51,233 nt of DNA, from contig CALXWE010000009.1 in assembly GCA_944392295.1 (NCBI GenBank), forward strand, positions 1-51,233, read 5' to 3'. The notes beneath the pieces are model-generated. The model was not told the DNA's origin. It was given only the letters and a program-made list of their open reading frames with translations, and did not search any database. Shown one piece after another: positions 26,771 to 35,948 of this stretch. The position numbers and the translations under genes are program-made. This DNA is from an uncultured Alphaproteobacteria bacterium. Lineage in GTDB: Bacteria > Pseudomonadota > Alphaproteobacteria > RF32 > CAG-239. The stretch's first letter is position 1, and every line of letters starts with the position of its first letter.

Positions 26771-27680
26771 CACTCAACACATTTACTTTTGCGCCGATAA
26801 CAAATATGTTCCTTTTGCAACCGTAACCATGGCATCTATTCTAGCCAATGCGGATAAAAACACACCGATATATTTTCATATTATCGGCGACGATATCAGT
26901 GAGCAAACCGAGCAAAAGGTTAATCAGCTTAAAAACATTCGTTCGGTTGACATAGATTTTATAAAAATAAGTCAGGATATTTTTAAAGATTTTAAAATGG
27001 ACATGGGTTACTTATCGCAAGCGGCATTTTATCGCTTTTTAATTCCGTCATTAGCTCCGCTTGATGCCGACAAGGTTTTGTACTTAGACGGAGATATGAT
27101 TGTAACCGGTCCGTTAAATGAGTTGTTTGCACAAGATCTGGATGGTTTCAAAGCCGGCGTAGTGGAAGAAAAAGGAGCCTTTCAGGTTCAAAACCTATCT
27201 CTTAAAAGCGGACGTTATTTTAACAGCGGCATGATGCTGTTAAACTTAAAAGAAATAAACAAAGATACTTTACTTGTCGAGGCTTTGGAATATTACAAAA
27301 AGCATAAAGAAAAAATAGTATGCCACGATCAAGACATTTTAAACGGTTTATGGGATGAAAAAGTAAAATTTTTAGAACAAAAGTACAACGTTCCGTCTTT
27401 TGTAAAAAAAGAAAAAAATCCGCTGATAATCCATTATACCGGATTTATGAAAAAGCCCTGGGCGTATTTTTCGCGTCATCCGCAAAAAAAATTATGGCTT
27501 AAGTATTTACAATTAACGGCGTTTCGTAAAACTGGTTGGGAAATGTTTTGGTTTAAGTTCAAAGAGCTTCTTTCCCGTGCATTTTTGTTTGTAAAAGATC
27601 CGACCCATAAAAAATACTACATTGTCCATTTTTTTGGTATAAGGTTTGGTCTGGGAAGCAAAGACGATAAAAGACGTTAA
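26763..27680 (+). CDS. glycosyltransferase family 8 protein
   Basis: A 305-residue GT-A enzyme of the LgtC/WaaJ type, a retaining galactosyl- or glucosyltransferase acting on lipopolysaccharide core. The DxD metal motif lies in VLYLDGDMIV. The family blocks FNSGMMLLNL, HDQDILN and LIIHYTG are all present. ATG 26763 is inside the end of the preceding gene; the TTG 18 nt upstream lacks a ribosome site. Confidence 0.92.
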   Translation: MTNTQHIYFCADNKYVPFATVTMASILANADKNTPIYFHIIGDDISEQTEQKVNQLKNIRSVDIDFIKISQDIFKDFKMDMGYLSQAAFYRFLIPSLAPLDADKVLYLDGDMIVTGPLNELFAQDLDGFKAGVVEEKGAFQVQNLSLKSGRYFNSGMMLLNLKEINKDTLLVEALEYYKKHKEKIVCHDQDILNGLWDEKVKFLEQKYNVPSFVKKEKNPLIIHYTGFMKKPWAYFSRHPQKKLWLKYLQLTAFRKTGWEMFWFKFKELLSRAFLFVKDPTHKKYYIVHFFGIRFGLGSKDDKRR

Positions 27681-27757
27681 AGATAAACCATAAATAAAGT
27701 TTTCGGTTTTGCTTGTAAAAACAATTTTCCCGATTATTATTTTATAAGTATTTAATT

Positions 27758-28882
27758 ATGGGAAAAACAATGCAAAAAGCTTTACTATTTTTGGAAAAAT
27801 GGTCGCTGCCGCTGATTTTGGGTATAGTTATTGCTTTAATCTGGGCTAATTTAGATAGTGAATCCTATCAACATTTTTTACACGCCAAATGGTTTTTCGG
27901 TGCCGATATTCATTTTTTGGTAAATGACATATTTTTGGTGCTGTTCTTTGGACAGGTAATGATAGAAATCGTCCATGAGCTTGCTCCCGAGGGAGCTTTT
28001 AACCCCATAAAAAAGGCCATACCCAATTTAGTCGGAGCCGTTGGCGGCGTGCTGTTGCCGATTGTGTTGTTTTTTAGTTTTAACCGCCTTTTCGGACAAT
28101 CCGCTTTTGATAACGGCTGGGCAATCGGTACCGCAACCGATATTGCCGTAGCCTTATTGTTTGCCCGCTTTATTTTTCCGAAAAAGCATCCGGCCATAAC
28201 CTTTTTATTGTTTTTAGCTGTAGTTGACGACTTAATCGGACTTGGCATTATCGCCGCATTTTACCCCGACGTTCAAAAGCCGGTTATGCCCGAATATTTA
28301 TTTTTGGTATTCGGTGCCGTACTATTGAGCTTATTCTTGCGTAAAATAAAAACCAAAACCTATTTGCCCTATGCCATTCCGGCAGGTTTATCATGGTTTG
28401 GTATGTTTATGGCTAATTTACATCCATCGCTGGCATTAATCTGGATTGTGCCGTTTATCTCCGGCGAAAAGGGTGAAAAATCACCATTGCATAAACTGGA
28501 ACATCACTTAAAACCGATTGTTACCTTAGGGCTTTTCTTTTTCGGTCTTACCAATGCCGGAGTTGCCTTCGGTAACATTTCGACTTTAACTTGGATTATT
28601 TTAACTTCTTTGGTTTTAGGAAAATTTATCGGAATTATATCATTTGTAAACATCTGCGGACTGTTCGGCTTTAAGCTTAATTCAAAAATAGGAGCGATTG
28701 AGCTTTTATTAATAAGCATGGTATCGGGAGTCGGTTTAACCGTATCGTTATTTATTGCCGACATTGCCTACATAGAAACCTTTTTAAAAGACGCTGCCAA
28801 AATGGGAGCATTGCTAAGCCTGTTAAGTGGATTCTGTGCCATTGCTTTAGCCAAAACGGTATTTAGAAAGCACCGATTTTAA
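27758..28882 (+). CDS. nhaA: NhaA Na+/H+ antiporter
   Basis: Electrogenic exchange of sodium and protons across the inner membrane. Family signatures: FFGQVMIEIVHELAPEGAF, GTATDIAVALLFARF and the paired aspartates in FLAVVDDLIGLGIIAAFY. The 374-residue length with about 12 helices is normal. A sodium economy fits with the membrane pyrophosphatase at 46 kb. The ATG at 27770 is an alternative start; no strong ribosome site marks either. Confidence 0.92.
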   Translation: MGKTMQKALLFLEKWSLPLILGIVIALIWANLDSESYQHFLHAKWFFGADIHFLVNDIFLVLFFGQVMIEIVHELAPEGAFNPIKKAIPNLVGAVGGVLLPIVLFFSFNRLFGQSAFDNGWAIGTATDIAVALLFARFIFPKKHPAITFLLFLAVVDDLIGLGIIAAFYPDVQKPVMPEYLFLVFGAVLLSLFLRKIKTKTYLPYAIPAGLSWFGMFMANLHPSLALIWIVPFISGEKGEKSPLHKLEHHLKPIVTLGLFFFGLTNAGVAFGNISTLTWIILTSLVLGKFIGIISFVNICGLFGFKLNSKIGAIELLLISMVSGVGLTVSLFIADIAYIETFLKDAAKMGALLSLLSGFCAIALAKTVFRKHRF

Positions 28883-28887
28883 AACAT

Positions 28888-28917
28888 AAAAAAGCCTCCC
28901 GCAAAGGAGGCTTTTTT
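28888..28917. terminator. bidirectional intrinsic terminator
   Basis: AAAGCCTCC/GGAGGCTTT stem flanked by A and T runs, ending nhaA and the convergent flavin reductase-rubredoxin gene, whose stop codon touches it. Confidence 0.9.
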
Positions 28918-28918
28918 A

Positions 28919-29599
28919 TTAGCGCAGTTCAAACTGATCTTTGCCGACGCCGCAAAGCGGGCAAACCCAATCTTCCGGTAGATCTTCAAACGGAACATCG
29001 CCGTCATAAACATAACCGCATACAATGCAAGTCCATTTCTTTTCTTCCATAGTTTTTTCTCCTTTTTGGTTAATATTATTAATTTCTGAAGGTATATGTC
29101 CGGTCTTGCGATACCTTTCAAACTCCTCCATAACTTTGTTTTTAAACCCCTCACGATACATTCTGTACGTAAGAGGTTCATGGTTTACATAATCAAACGC
29201 ATCTTTAACTTCGGCAATAAACAACGTATGGCTCTGATAAACGTGCTTATCTACCACCTTAAGAGCAATTTTGGCCAGCGCGTTCGGAATATATATATTA
29301 CCATCAACTTCCTGACCCTTTACAAGCTTCCATTTATCAACCGTTTTACTACTCTGAAAACCAAAGTTTGCCACAACAAACGGATTTATATCTGCCGGCA
29401 AAATACTTAAGGCACACTCTCCGGTTTTAACAATAACCTCCTTGGTATAGCTGTTATTCATACAAGAAACTACTACCAAGTTTGGATTAATTGCCACCTG
29501 AGAAACAGCATCTATCAGCGAGCCTACATATCTGCCGTTATCATTGGCCGATAATACATAAAGCCCGTTAGATATAGCAAACAGAGCGTCTTGTTGCAC
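28919..29599 (-). CDS. flavin reductase-rubredoxin fusion (high-molecular-weight rubredoxin type)
   Basis: 226 residues. The N-terminal FMN-binding split barrel (about 1-160, flavoredoxin/flavin reductase type) is joined to a C-terminal rubredoxin with the two iron-binding pairs CIVCGY and CPLCGV. Such Hrb proteins pass electrons from NAD(P)H or ferredoxin to flavodiiron O2/NO reductases in anaerobes. GTG start at 29599 with AAGGAA 7 nt upstream. Inside the gene an ideal AAGGAG precedes Met184, so a 43-residue free rubredoxin (28919-29050) could also be made. Confidence 0.88.
   Translation of the reverse strand: MQQDALFAISNGLYVLSANDNGRYVGSLIDAVSQVAINPNLVVVSCMNNSYTKEVIVKTGECALSILPADINPFVVANFGFQSSKTVDKWKLVKGQEVDGNIYIPNALAKIALKVVDKHVYQSHTLFIAEVKDAFDYVNHEPLTYRMYREGFKNKVMEEFERYRKTGHIPSEINNINQKGEKTMEEKKWTCIVCGYVYDGDVPFEDLPEDWVCPLCGVGKDQFELR
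29048..29063 (-). promoter_or_regulatory. internal ribosome binding site for a separate rubredoxin
   Basis: On the minus strand AGGAG (29063-29059) lies 8 nt before an in-frame ATG (29050) at the boundary between linker and rubredoxin. Translation from here would give a 43-residue rubredoxin with all four cysteines. Confidence 0.5.
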
Positions 29600-29694
29600 T
29601 TTAAATTCCTTTCCGAATAAATTTGGCTTATCATAATAACTTTAAATCTCTATGTAAATATATAATCGCTTTATGTTAAAAGTAAAATTTTTTA

Positions 29695-29741
29695 TTGACA
29701 TTTTGATAAGCTTGTTTCATATATAGGGTATAGGGGTATAC
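29695..29741 (+). promoter_or_regulatory. promoter and operator of the metal-efflux pair
   Basis: TTGACA (29695-29700) is followed at 17-19 bp by CATATA/TATATA. Immediately downstream lies GTATA-GGGG-TATAC (29728-29741), an inverted repeat flanking a G tract. G-tract operators with flanking AT inverted repeats are typical of CsoR/RcnR-family repressors such as the one encoded 20 bp further on, so autoregulation is likely. Confidence 0.7.
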
Positions 29742-29761
29742 ACTATATACGGAGAAATACA

Positions 29762-30040
29762 ATGTCATTTTGCTGTAATGAAGATGAAAAGAAAAAACTC
29801 TCTCAGCGCCTCAACCGCATTGAAGGACAGATTCGCGGCATAAATAAGATGATAGAGGAAGATCGCGACTGTATGGAAATTTTAAACCAGATTCTTTCAT
29901 CGCAATCAGCCCTCAAAGGCGTATGGAAAGAAGTGGTTCGCGGGCATTTGCAAAACTGTATAAGTGAAGCACTGAAAACCAACAAAGACAGCCAAACCTT
30001 AATTAATGAGCTTGTAGAACACTTAGATAAAATGAAATAA
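29762..30040 (+). CDS. CsoR/RcnR-family metal-sensing repressor (DmeR-like)
   Basis: A 92-residue all-alpha repressor (DUF156). Core: LNRIEGQIRGINKMIEEDRDC, then LSSQSALKGVWKEVVRGHLQNCI. Cys and His in the expected positions (Cys in DRDC, His in GHLQNC) suggest metal sensing. The pairing with a CDF exporter matches DmeR-DmeF (nickel/cobalt) of Rhizobium and Agrobacterium. Formaldehyde-sensing FrmR proteins share this fold, but the neighbour argues for metal. Confidence 0.88.
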   Translation: MSFCCNEDEKKKLSQRLNRIEGQIRGINKMIEEDRDCMEILNQILSSQSALKGVWKEVVRGHLQNCISEALKTNKDSQTLINELVEHLDKMK

Positions 30041-30051
30041 GGACGAAAATT

Positions 30052-30714
30052 ATGAATAATGAAATTTTAAAAACTAAAACTCTGTTGGTAATTGCCGTTA
30101 CTTTAATTACCATGGTCGCTGAAATAAGCTTCGGTATCATAACCAAATCGATGGCCCTGACCGCCGACGGTTTTCATATGGGTACGCACGCCCTGGCATT
30201 GTTTATCACTTTTTTGGTATGCTTAGTAATTGCCAAATATAAAGATAAAGAAGATATATTAAACGCCCTTGGCGGTTATACCAGTGCCTTATTTTTAGGA
30301 GCGACCTCAATCGGTATTATTTACGAGTCGATAAGCCGCTTTATAAATCCGCAAAGTATTTCATTTAATGAGGCTATTTTAGTAACCGTTATCGGGTTAA
30401 TTGTTAACATTATTTGTATTTTAATTATGTCTGACAACCACGGGCACAATCATTTGCACAATCATAATCACGAGCCTGAACACGAGCATAAAGAAAACTT
30501 AAATTTCAAGGCGGCATATTTGCACATTTTAGCCGATGCTCTAACCTCGGTTATGGCGATTTTGGCACTACTCTGCGGCAAATATTTCGGCTGGGTATTT
30601 TTTGATCCGTTAATCGGTATGGTAGGTGGATTAATCATCTTAAAATGGTCGATTGATTTAATAAAAAGCTCCTTTAACATACTAATCGGTACACCTTGCT
30701 CTAAAAAAGCCTAA
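30052..30714 (+). CDS. cation diffusion facilitator lacking the C-terminal domain (DmeF-like)
   Basis: A 220-residue CDF exporter with six membrane helices. The zinc/cobalt-site motifs are DGFHMGTHALAL in helix 2 and HILADALTSV in helix 5. A His-rich cytoplasmic loop (HGHNHLHNHNHEPEHEH) lies between helices 4 and 5. Helix 6 is followed only by SSFNILIGTPCSKKA; the usual cytoplasmic ferredoxin-like domain of about 80 residues is absent. It lies 11 nt after the repressor gene. Probable substrate is Ni2+ or Co2+, by analogy with DmeF. Confidence 0.87.
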   Translation: MNNEILKTKTLLVIAVTLITMVAEISFGIITKSMALTADGFHMGTHALALFITFLVCLVIAKYKDKEDILNALGGYTSALFLGATSIGIIYESISRFINPQSISFNEAILVTVIGLIVNIICILIMSDNHGHNHLHNHNHEPEHEHKENLNFKAAYLHILADALTSVMAILALLCGKYFGWVFFDPLIGMVGGLIILKWSIDLIKSSFNILIGTPCSKKA

Positions 30715-30771
30715 AAAAATAAAAAATATTGTTTTATATTGTATGGGTTACAAAAAAATAAAGAGGTAAAA

Positions 30772-31626
30772 ATGAGTAGTTGTTTAGTTTTGGAGGGCGG
30801 CGGCAAGCGTGGTATATACACGGCCGGAGTTTTGGACGTGTTGTTAGAAAACAATATTATAACCGATGCCGTAATTGGGGTTTCGGCCGGAGCCATCCAC
30901 GGCTGCTCATACGTTTCAAGACAAATCGGACGCAGTATTCGTTACAATTTAAAATATAACGATGATTACCGTTTCATGAGTCTAAAATCATGGGTTAAGA
31001 CCGGCAATCTGGTTGACACGGACTTTGCCTACCATGAACTTCCGGAAAAACTAGATGTATTTGATTACAAAGCTTTCAACGATTCGCCAACAAAGTTTTA
31101 TGTAACTTGCACCAACTTACAAACCGGCAAAGCTGAATATATTTTATGCCCGACCATGGACGGTAAATATATGGATTATTTACGAGCTTCTGCCTCTTTG
31201 CCTTTTGTTTCAAAAATAGTTAAGGTTGATAATTTAGAGCTTTTAGACGGCGGACTTTCCGACAGCATTCCGTTACAAAAAGCCATTGATTTAGGCTTTA
31301 ACAAAAATATTGTTATTCAAACCCGACCGGCAGGATATGTAAAAAAACCTTTCAGATTTGGTTGGTTAGCCAAGCTCATATACGGTAAACACCCACAATT
31401 TATTAAAGCTCTAACAAACCGGCACATCATGTACAACCAAGAACTGGACTTTATTGCCAGCCAGCAAAAAGAAGGAAGTGCTTTTGTTATAAGGCCGAGT
31501 CAGTTGATAAAAGTCGGACGTATGGAAACCAATCCGGAAATAATCAAGCAGATGTACGAACTCGGCAGAAACGATGCCCTGCAAAATTTAGCCGGAATCA
31601 AAAAATATTTACATTTAAAAGATTAG
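30772..31626 (+). CDS. patatin-like phospholipase
   Basis: A 284-residue esterase with the Ser-Asp dyad: oxyanion loop LEGGGKRGIY, nucleophile in GVSAG, and DGG in LLDGGLSDS. The RssA/YjjU-type length and absence of a signal peptide suggest a cytoplasmic lipid hydrolase. AGAGG precedes ATG 30772, so the in-frame start 33 nt upstream is not used. Its stop overlaps by 4 nt the stop of the convergent gene. Confidence 0.9.
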   Translation: MSSCLVLEGGGKRGIYTAGVLDVLLENNIITDAVIGVSAGAIHGCSYVSRQIGRSIRYNLKYNDDYRFMSLKSWVKTGNLVDTDFAYHELPEKLDVFDYKAFNDSPTKFYVTCTNLQTGKAEYILCPTMDGKYMDYLRASASLPFVSKIVKVDNLELLDGGLSDSIPLQKAIDLGFNKNIVIQTRPAGYVKKPFRFGWLAKLIYGKHPQFIKALTNRHIMYNQELDFIASQQKEGSAFVIRPSQLIKVGRMETNPEIIKQMYELGRNDALQNLAGIKKYLHLKD

Positions 31627-31919
31627 TCTTCAATATCGGCTTCGTAAGCGTAAACGATTTTGCTGTCTTCCTCTTTTTCGGTATCGGTAATTTCGCATAC
31701 CAGTAACTTATCGGCATCGGCAAGACTGTCAAAAATATCGTCAGGAATACCTTCCAAAAAAATGGTTTCGTTTTCACTGCGATACAGTTCAGCTGAATTA
31801 TTTTCTGCATCAAGCACTATGCGCGCATCTTCTGACGGAGCGGTATCACCGGCATAAAGGAGCAGCATAACTTCATCTTCATCATTTATTACAAAGTCGT
31901 ACGTAGCATTTTTGTTCAT
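31623..31919 (-). CDS. hypothetical acidic protein, 98 residues
   Basis: I do not recognise this protein. It is very acidic (many Asp/Glu), has no cysteine cluster beyond a single Cys, and its alternating hydrophobic pattern (EVMLLLYAGD, NSAELYRSENETIFLEG) suggests a small beta-rich domain. An upstream palindrome (31959-31970) and the intact frame support expression. Confidence 0.6.
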   Translation of the reverse strand: MNKNATYDFVINDEDEVMLLLYAGDTAPSEDARIVLDAENNSAELYRSENETIFLEGIPDDIFDSLADADKLLVCEITDTEKEEDSKIVYAYEADIED

Positions 31920-31958
31920 TTTAATCTCCAGTGTTTTAATATAGTTACCATATTAAAT

Positions 31959-31970
31959 GTAAATATTTAC
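31959..31970. promoter_or_regulatory. 12-bp palindrome
   Basis: GTAAATATTTAC is a perfect palindrome 40 bp upstream of the acidic hypothetical gene on the minus strand. A candidate operator; AT-richness makes chance occurrence possible. Confidence 0.25.
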
Positions 31971-32074
31971 TTTACAAGCCTTTATTAAGGTTTGTAAGAG
32001 ATGTTGATATAATTTCAAAAATTGCTGATTTTTAACCAACAAACGTATATACTGCCGGTCATGAAAGGAAATTA

Positions 32075-32737
32075 ATGTCAGTACTGTTAGATAGAATAAT
32101 TAATTTTTTCAAATGGCCGATAGCTATATATATGTTTATATCTTTACCGGCATTTTATAAATCGATAGATTTTTTCGGATTTAAGAACTTTCAAAGCGTA
32201 GCCTTAATTGCCGGATTTTTTATGTATTACATAGCTCGTACGATGGCCGATTCTTCGGTCAAAACATCTATGCAAATTATAGCTCATGAATTAACCCATT
32301 CCTTTTTTGCTCTTTTGACCTTTCACAAGGTTGAGCATATTCGGTTAGAAGCCGATAACAGCGGCGGTGAAATGGGTTTTAAGGGTGAAGGTAACTGGCT
32401 GATTATTATCGCTCCGTACTTTTTCCCGTTGTTTGGTTTTATTTATATGATAATTATGAGCTTTCTGCCGCAAAGTTTAATTTTAAACGGTATTTTAGGC
32501 TACTTTTTAGGTTATCATACCGATACCGTAGGTTCGCAAATTCACGATAAACAAACTGATTTGCCCAAAGTTTCATATAAATTTTGTTGGTTGTTTTTAC
32601 CGGGAGCCAACTGTTGGATGATTGGCAGTTTTCTGGCTTTTAACAGTCGCGGCTGGGAAGGTGTAAAGGTCTATTTTGATTTAATTAACCACCTTAATCT
32701 TCAGAACTTTAATTACCTTATAAATCTGGTATTTTAA
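32075..32737 (+). CDS. membrane protein with HExxH motif (M50B-like)
   Basis: 220 residues with about five membrane segments. HELTH at 71-75 sits in a hydrophobic helix (MQIIAHELTHSFFALL), as in site-2-type intramembrane metalloproteases. A GGEMGFKG segment follows, reminiscent of the SGG loop of M50B proteins, and a later HTDTVGSQIHDKQTD offers a possible third ligand. It could be a peptidase or a catalytically diverged relative. AAAGGAAA precedes the ATG. Convergent with ldcA, overlapping by 4 nt. Confidence 0.65.
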   Translation: MSVLLDRIINFFKWPIAIYMFISLPAFYKSIDFFGFKNFQSVALIAGFFMYYIARTMADSSVKTSMQIIAHELTHSFFALLTFHKVEHIRLEADNSGGEMGFKGEGNWLIIIAPYFFPLFGFIYMIIMSFLPQSLILNGILGYFLGYHTDTVGSQIHDKQTDLPKVSYKFCWLFLPGANCWMIGSFLAFNSRGWEGVKVYFDLINHLNLQNFNYLINLVF

Positions 32738-33615
32738 AATTCGAGCTTTACATTGTCAGCGTCTAAGCAAACTTCTTTACCTATCGGCAGCACATAACGG
32801 CTGGGAATATGCCCGTAACGAAAATCGGCAATCGCCGGTACGTTTAAATCTTTTACAAAATCGTCGATGATTTCATTAACCGAGCCATCGCCTTTATCAT
32901 CTTCCGTACACTTGGCAAACTGTCCGAAGACAAGACCTTTAATGTTATTAAAATGCTTTTGATATTTAAGCTGAGTAAGCATATTTTCCAGGCGATAGGT
33001 TTTTTCCCCCACATCTTCAAGCAATAAAATTTTATTTTTCAAATCCGGGAAATACGGAGTACCGCACAAAGAGCACAAAACACTCAAACAGCCGCCGACC
33101 ATAACACCTTTAGCTTTGCCGCCATGCAAATAAGTGCCTTCTTGTACTACCTGCTCAAGAGAAGCAAAAACTTTTTTTACCGACTGCGATAAAGTTTCGT
33201 CAGGCTCAGGATTTTTAAAATCATAAATCGGCAAAAATCCGGTATATGACACATTGCCGGTTTGCGCATAGACGGCATTTTGCAAGGCAGTTGAATCACT
33301 CAAGCCAAAAATCGGCTTGGGGTTTTGTTTAATCATATCATAATCAAGTTTATCCAAAATCTGGATGGCCCCGGCTCCGCCGCGAGTACAAAATACGGCT
33401 TTAATATCGGGTCGTGCAAAAGCCTGATTAATATCATCGGCGCGTTCTTTATCGGTACCGCCCATATATCTGTAACAAGCCAAAGTATGCGGCATCAATT
33501 CCGGCACAAACCCTTGCGCTTTTAGCCAATTAACACCATTTTGTAATGAGCTTTTATCAATAAATCCCGAAGGAGAGACTAAAGCAATTTTATCTCCCTT
33601 ATTTAGTATATTCAT
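32734..33615 (-). CDS. ldcA: LD-carboxypeptidase (peptidase S66)
   Basis: Cytoplasmic Ser peptidase that removes the terminal D-Ala from murein tetrapeptides during recycling. The nucleophile elbow is FGLSDSTAL. The tail contains the His of the triad in YGHIPSRYVLPIG, and the middle has LLLEDVGEKTYRLENML with the catalytic Glu. Start ATG 33615 has AAGG 8 nt upstream and overlaps the end of the Mur ligase gene by 17 nt. Together they make a recycling pair: the tripeptide product is the substrate of Mpl. Confidence 0.92.
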   Translation of the reverse strand: MNILNKGDKIALVSPSGFIDKSSLQNGVNWLKAQGFVPELMPHTLACYRYMGGTDKERADDINQAFARPDIKAVFCTRGGAGAIQILDKLDYDMIKQNPKPIFGLSDSTALQNAVYAQTGNVSYTGFLPIYDFKNPEPDETLSQSVKKVFASLEQVVQEGTYLHGGKAKGVMVGGCLSVLCSLCGTPYFPDLKNKILLLEDVGEKTYRLENMLTQLKYQKHFNNIKGLVFGQFAKCTEDDKGDGSVNEIIDDFVKDLNVPAIADFRYGHIPSRYVLPIGKEVCLDADNVKLEF

Positions 33616-34996
33616 TTCCGTTGCCTTCATTAATATGGTTTATAATTTCTTGGCAAAATACCGGCAGGGTATTATCTCTTGCCCCCATAACCACTATTCT
33701 GTCGCCGGGCTGAGCAATTTTACCGAGCCGTTCTTTAATTTCATCTCTTGTTTGGTAAAATTCCGCCTTTATCCCTTTAGAAAGGGCATAATTAATTAAA
33801 TCTTGTGAAGATATGTCTTTTTTTACCGTGCCTCCGGCATAAAAAATTTCCGGCATAAAAAGCCTGTCATCGGCAGACAAAGTTTTTGCAAAACTATCGA
33901 CAATAGCTTTTCCCATCATCCGCATCGGTGAAAATCCGTGCGGCTGAAACATAATTAATAACCGACCTTTATAATCCCGCAATGCTTTGGTTGAGGCATA
34001 AACTTTATCGGGATTATGGGCAAAATCATCAATTACGGTAATATTGTTGTTGGTTATACCGATAACATCAAGCCTCCTTTTGGTACCTAAAAAACCCTCC
34101 AGTACTTTGGCAGCATCTGTCGGCTTTATACCCAAAAGAACACATCCGGCTATAGCCGCGGCAGCATTGGCAGCATTAAATTCGCCGATAAGCGGCAAGG
34201 TAAAAGTATCGCCTTTCAACTTATATTGTAATCCGCTCGATAGCGGTTTAATGTCTGATATATAAACATCGGCATCTGGATTTTTAACCGAAAACGTAAC
34301 AACTTTAGAATTAGCCTGCAACAGCTCTTTTGAATTTTCACAATCCAAATTCACCACGGCCCCGCCTTTAGCCTTTTTAGCAAAATCGGCAAAAAGTCTT
34401 TTTAGTTCGTCAAGTTCTTTATGATCTAAGCCTATATTGTTAACAACCGCCACAAAGGGAGTATATTTTTCAATCGAACCATCGCTTTCATCGGCTTCTA
34501 CTACACAAATATCGCCGTCATTTAATATAACGTTGGCAATACCCTTATGATTAAGATAATTTTTAAGCAAGCCTCCGTTAATAACCGTCGGTTTTTTATC
34601 AAGTTTATCCAAGATATAACCAACCATAGCTGTAACGGTGGTTTTACCGCTGGTTCCGCCTACGGCGATTCCGTAACGATAGTTATTAAAAATTTCAGCT
34701 AATAAATCTGAACGCTTTTTAATAGTTATATGTTTTTCAAGCGCCCGTTTAACATCGGAAATTGAATCTTCGACCGCAGTTGATACATATAAACAGTCTA
34801 AATCGTCGGTTACCATGGAGCCGTCTTGCGGAAAAATTTTAATATCAACACTTTCCAAAGCCTGTTTATTTGCCGTATCTTTGGCATTATCAAAACTTCT
34901 GTCCGAGCCCCTGACTTCAAATCCTTTAGCCTTTAACACTTGCGCCAGAGCACTCATACCGCTGCCCGAAATTCCGCAAAATCCAACAATTTTCAT
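33599..34996 (-). CDS. Mur ligase family protein, probably Mpl (UDP-MurNAc:tripeptide ligase)
   Basis: 465 residues. An N-terminal Rossmann domain (FCGISGSGMSALAQVL), the P-loop GGTSGKTT, VVEADESDGS and a C-terminal Mur ligase domain with IDDFAHNPDKV. MurC and Mpl are close relatives. The DDFAHNP form resembles Mpl (DDFAHHP) more than MurC (DDYGHHP), and the overlap with ldcA strongly suggests that it re-attaches recycled tripeptide to UDP-MurNAc. MurC remains possible if no other copy exists. ATG 34996 follows AAGGA. Confidence 0.83.
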   Translation of the reverse strand: MKIVGFCGISGSGMSALAQVLKAKGFEVRGSDRSFDNAKDTANKQALESVDIKIFPQDGSMVTDDLDCLYVSTAVEDSISDVKRALEKHITIKKRSDLLAEIFNNYRYGIAVGGTSGKTTVTAMVGYILDKLDKKPTVINGGLLKNYLNHKGIANVILNDGDICVVEADESDGSIEKYTPFVAVVNNIGLDHKELDELKRLFADFAKKAKGGAVVNLDCENSKELLQANSKVVTFSVKNPDADVYISDIKPLSSGLQYKLKGDTFTLPLIGEFNAANAAAAIAGCVLLGIKPTDAAKVLEGFLGTKRRLDVIGITNNNITVIDDFAHNPDKVYASTKALRDYKGRLLIMFQPHGFSPMRMMGKAIVDSFAKTLSADDRLFMPEIFYAGGTVKKDISSQDLINYALSKGIKAEFYQTRDEIKERLGKIAQPGDRIVVMGARDNTLPVFCQEIINHINEGNGNEYTK

Positions 34997-35020
34997 ATCA
35001 ACAGTCCTTAAAGCCAAAAA

Positions 35021-35842
35021 TTATAAGGCATCATATAAGTCTTCGAGCTCTTTTTTACCGGCACTTAAATCTTTATAATCAACCACAATATAGGTTTGTG
35101 AATTGCCATCGGCATAAAGAGCCAGAGTAACGCCGACTTTACCGTTTTCAAAAGTTGCATATAATGTGGCTTCGCCCGATGCCAATTTTTGCAAAAACCC
35201 CGGTTCTCCGATTTGCATATTTCGGGTAGTAGTTTGGGTGGTTTGCGTTCCGTCATCGGCAGTAACCGTTTCATCAACATCAACGGCAGCAGGAGTATAA
35301 AATTCTTGAGCATTGCCGTATTTTTTACTGAGCAATTTATAATATTTTTCAAACTCTTTAAGCCCTTTTGATGCTGAGGTATCATCATCAATAAGCTTAC
35401 CGTACGCGGCGATTCGCCATAAAGCATCGGCATCACCGAAGCTCAAATTAACTTCTCTGAAATCGGCAACCGGATTAGGCAAATTAGAAGCAGCATAAGA
35501 ATTTGGCATATCCTTTATCTCAATAGGCTTTAAGTAAACGTGTAAATACTTAATTTCATCAACGGAAGCTAGCCATTTTAAACCTAAAGGAGCCGGAGCT
35601 CTTATAACCGGAGCCGGTTTTTTGGCCTCTACTTTTTCAATTTTTTTCTTTTTATTTTGAATACTCAATACTGTTGGTTTGCTTTCCAAAATTTTTCGAG
35701 CTTCAAACTGTCCGCTTTCGCTTTGTTTTTCTTGTTCCATTTCTTCCGAAACAATCAAATCGCCGAAAAACGAATTTTGGGCACAAACCGTTCCTGCCGA
35801 GAAAGATATTAAACCTGCTGCAATTAAAAAAACTTTTTTCAT
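35021..35842 (-). CDS. exported hypothetical protein
   Basis: I do not recognise the family. 273 residues with a clear Sec signal (MKKVFLIAAGLISFSAGTVCAQ), then a Lys-rich linker (KNKKKKIEKVEAKK) and a C-terminal globular part with LRFGD-like repeats and a TTQTTTR stretch. GGGGAAAG precedes ATG 35842; the frame extends further upstream without a ribosome site. It sits 24 nt upstream of the Mpl-like gene, so the three minus-strand genes probably form one operon. A periplasmic or cell-wall role is plausible only by context. Confidence 0.7.
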   Translation of the reverse strand: MKKVFLIAAGLISFSAGTVCAQNSFFGDLIVSEEMEQEKQSESGQFEARKILESKPTVLSIQNKKKKIEKVEAKKPAPVIRAPAPLGLKWLASVDEIKYLHVYLKPIEIKDMPNSYAASNLPNPVADFREVNLSFGDADALWRIAAYGKLIDDDTSASKGLKEFEKYYKLLSKKYGNAQEFYTPAAVDVDETVTADDGTQTTQTTTRNMQIGEPGFLQKLASGEATLYATFENGKVGVTLALYADGNSQTYIVVDYKDLSAGKKELEDLYDAL

Positions 35843-35948
35843 AAACTTTCCCCTTGAAAATATGAAAGAAAAAAATTGAACACTGTTCATTTTTGTTATA
35901 TATTGTCGATAGTACAATAAATTTATTAATTAAAATATAAGATTACAA

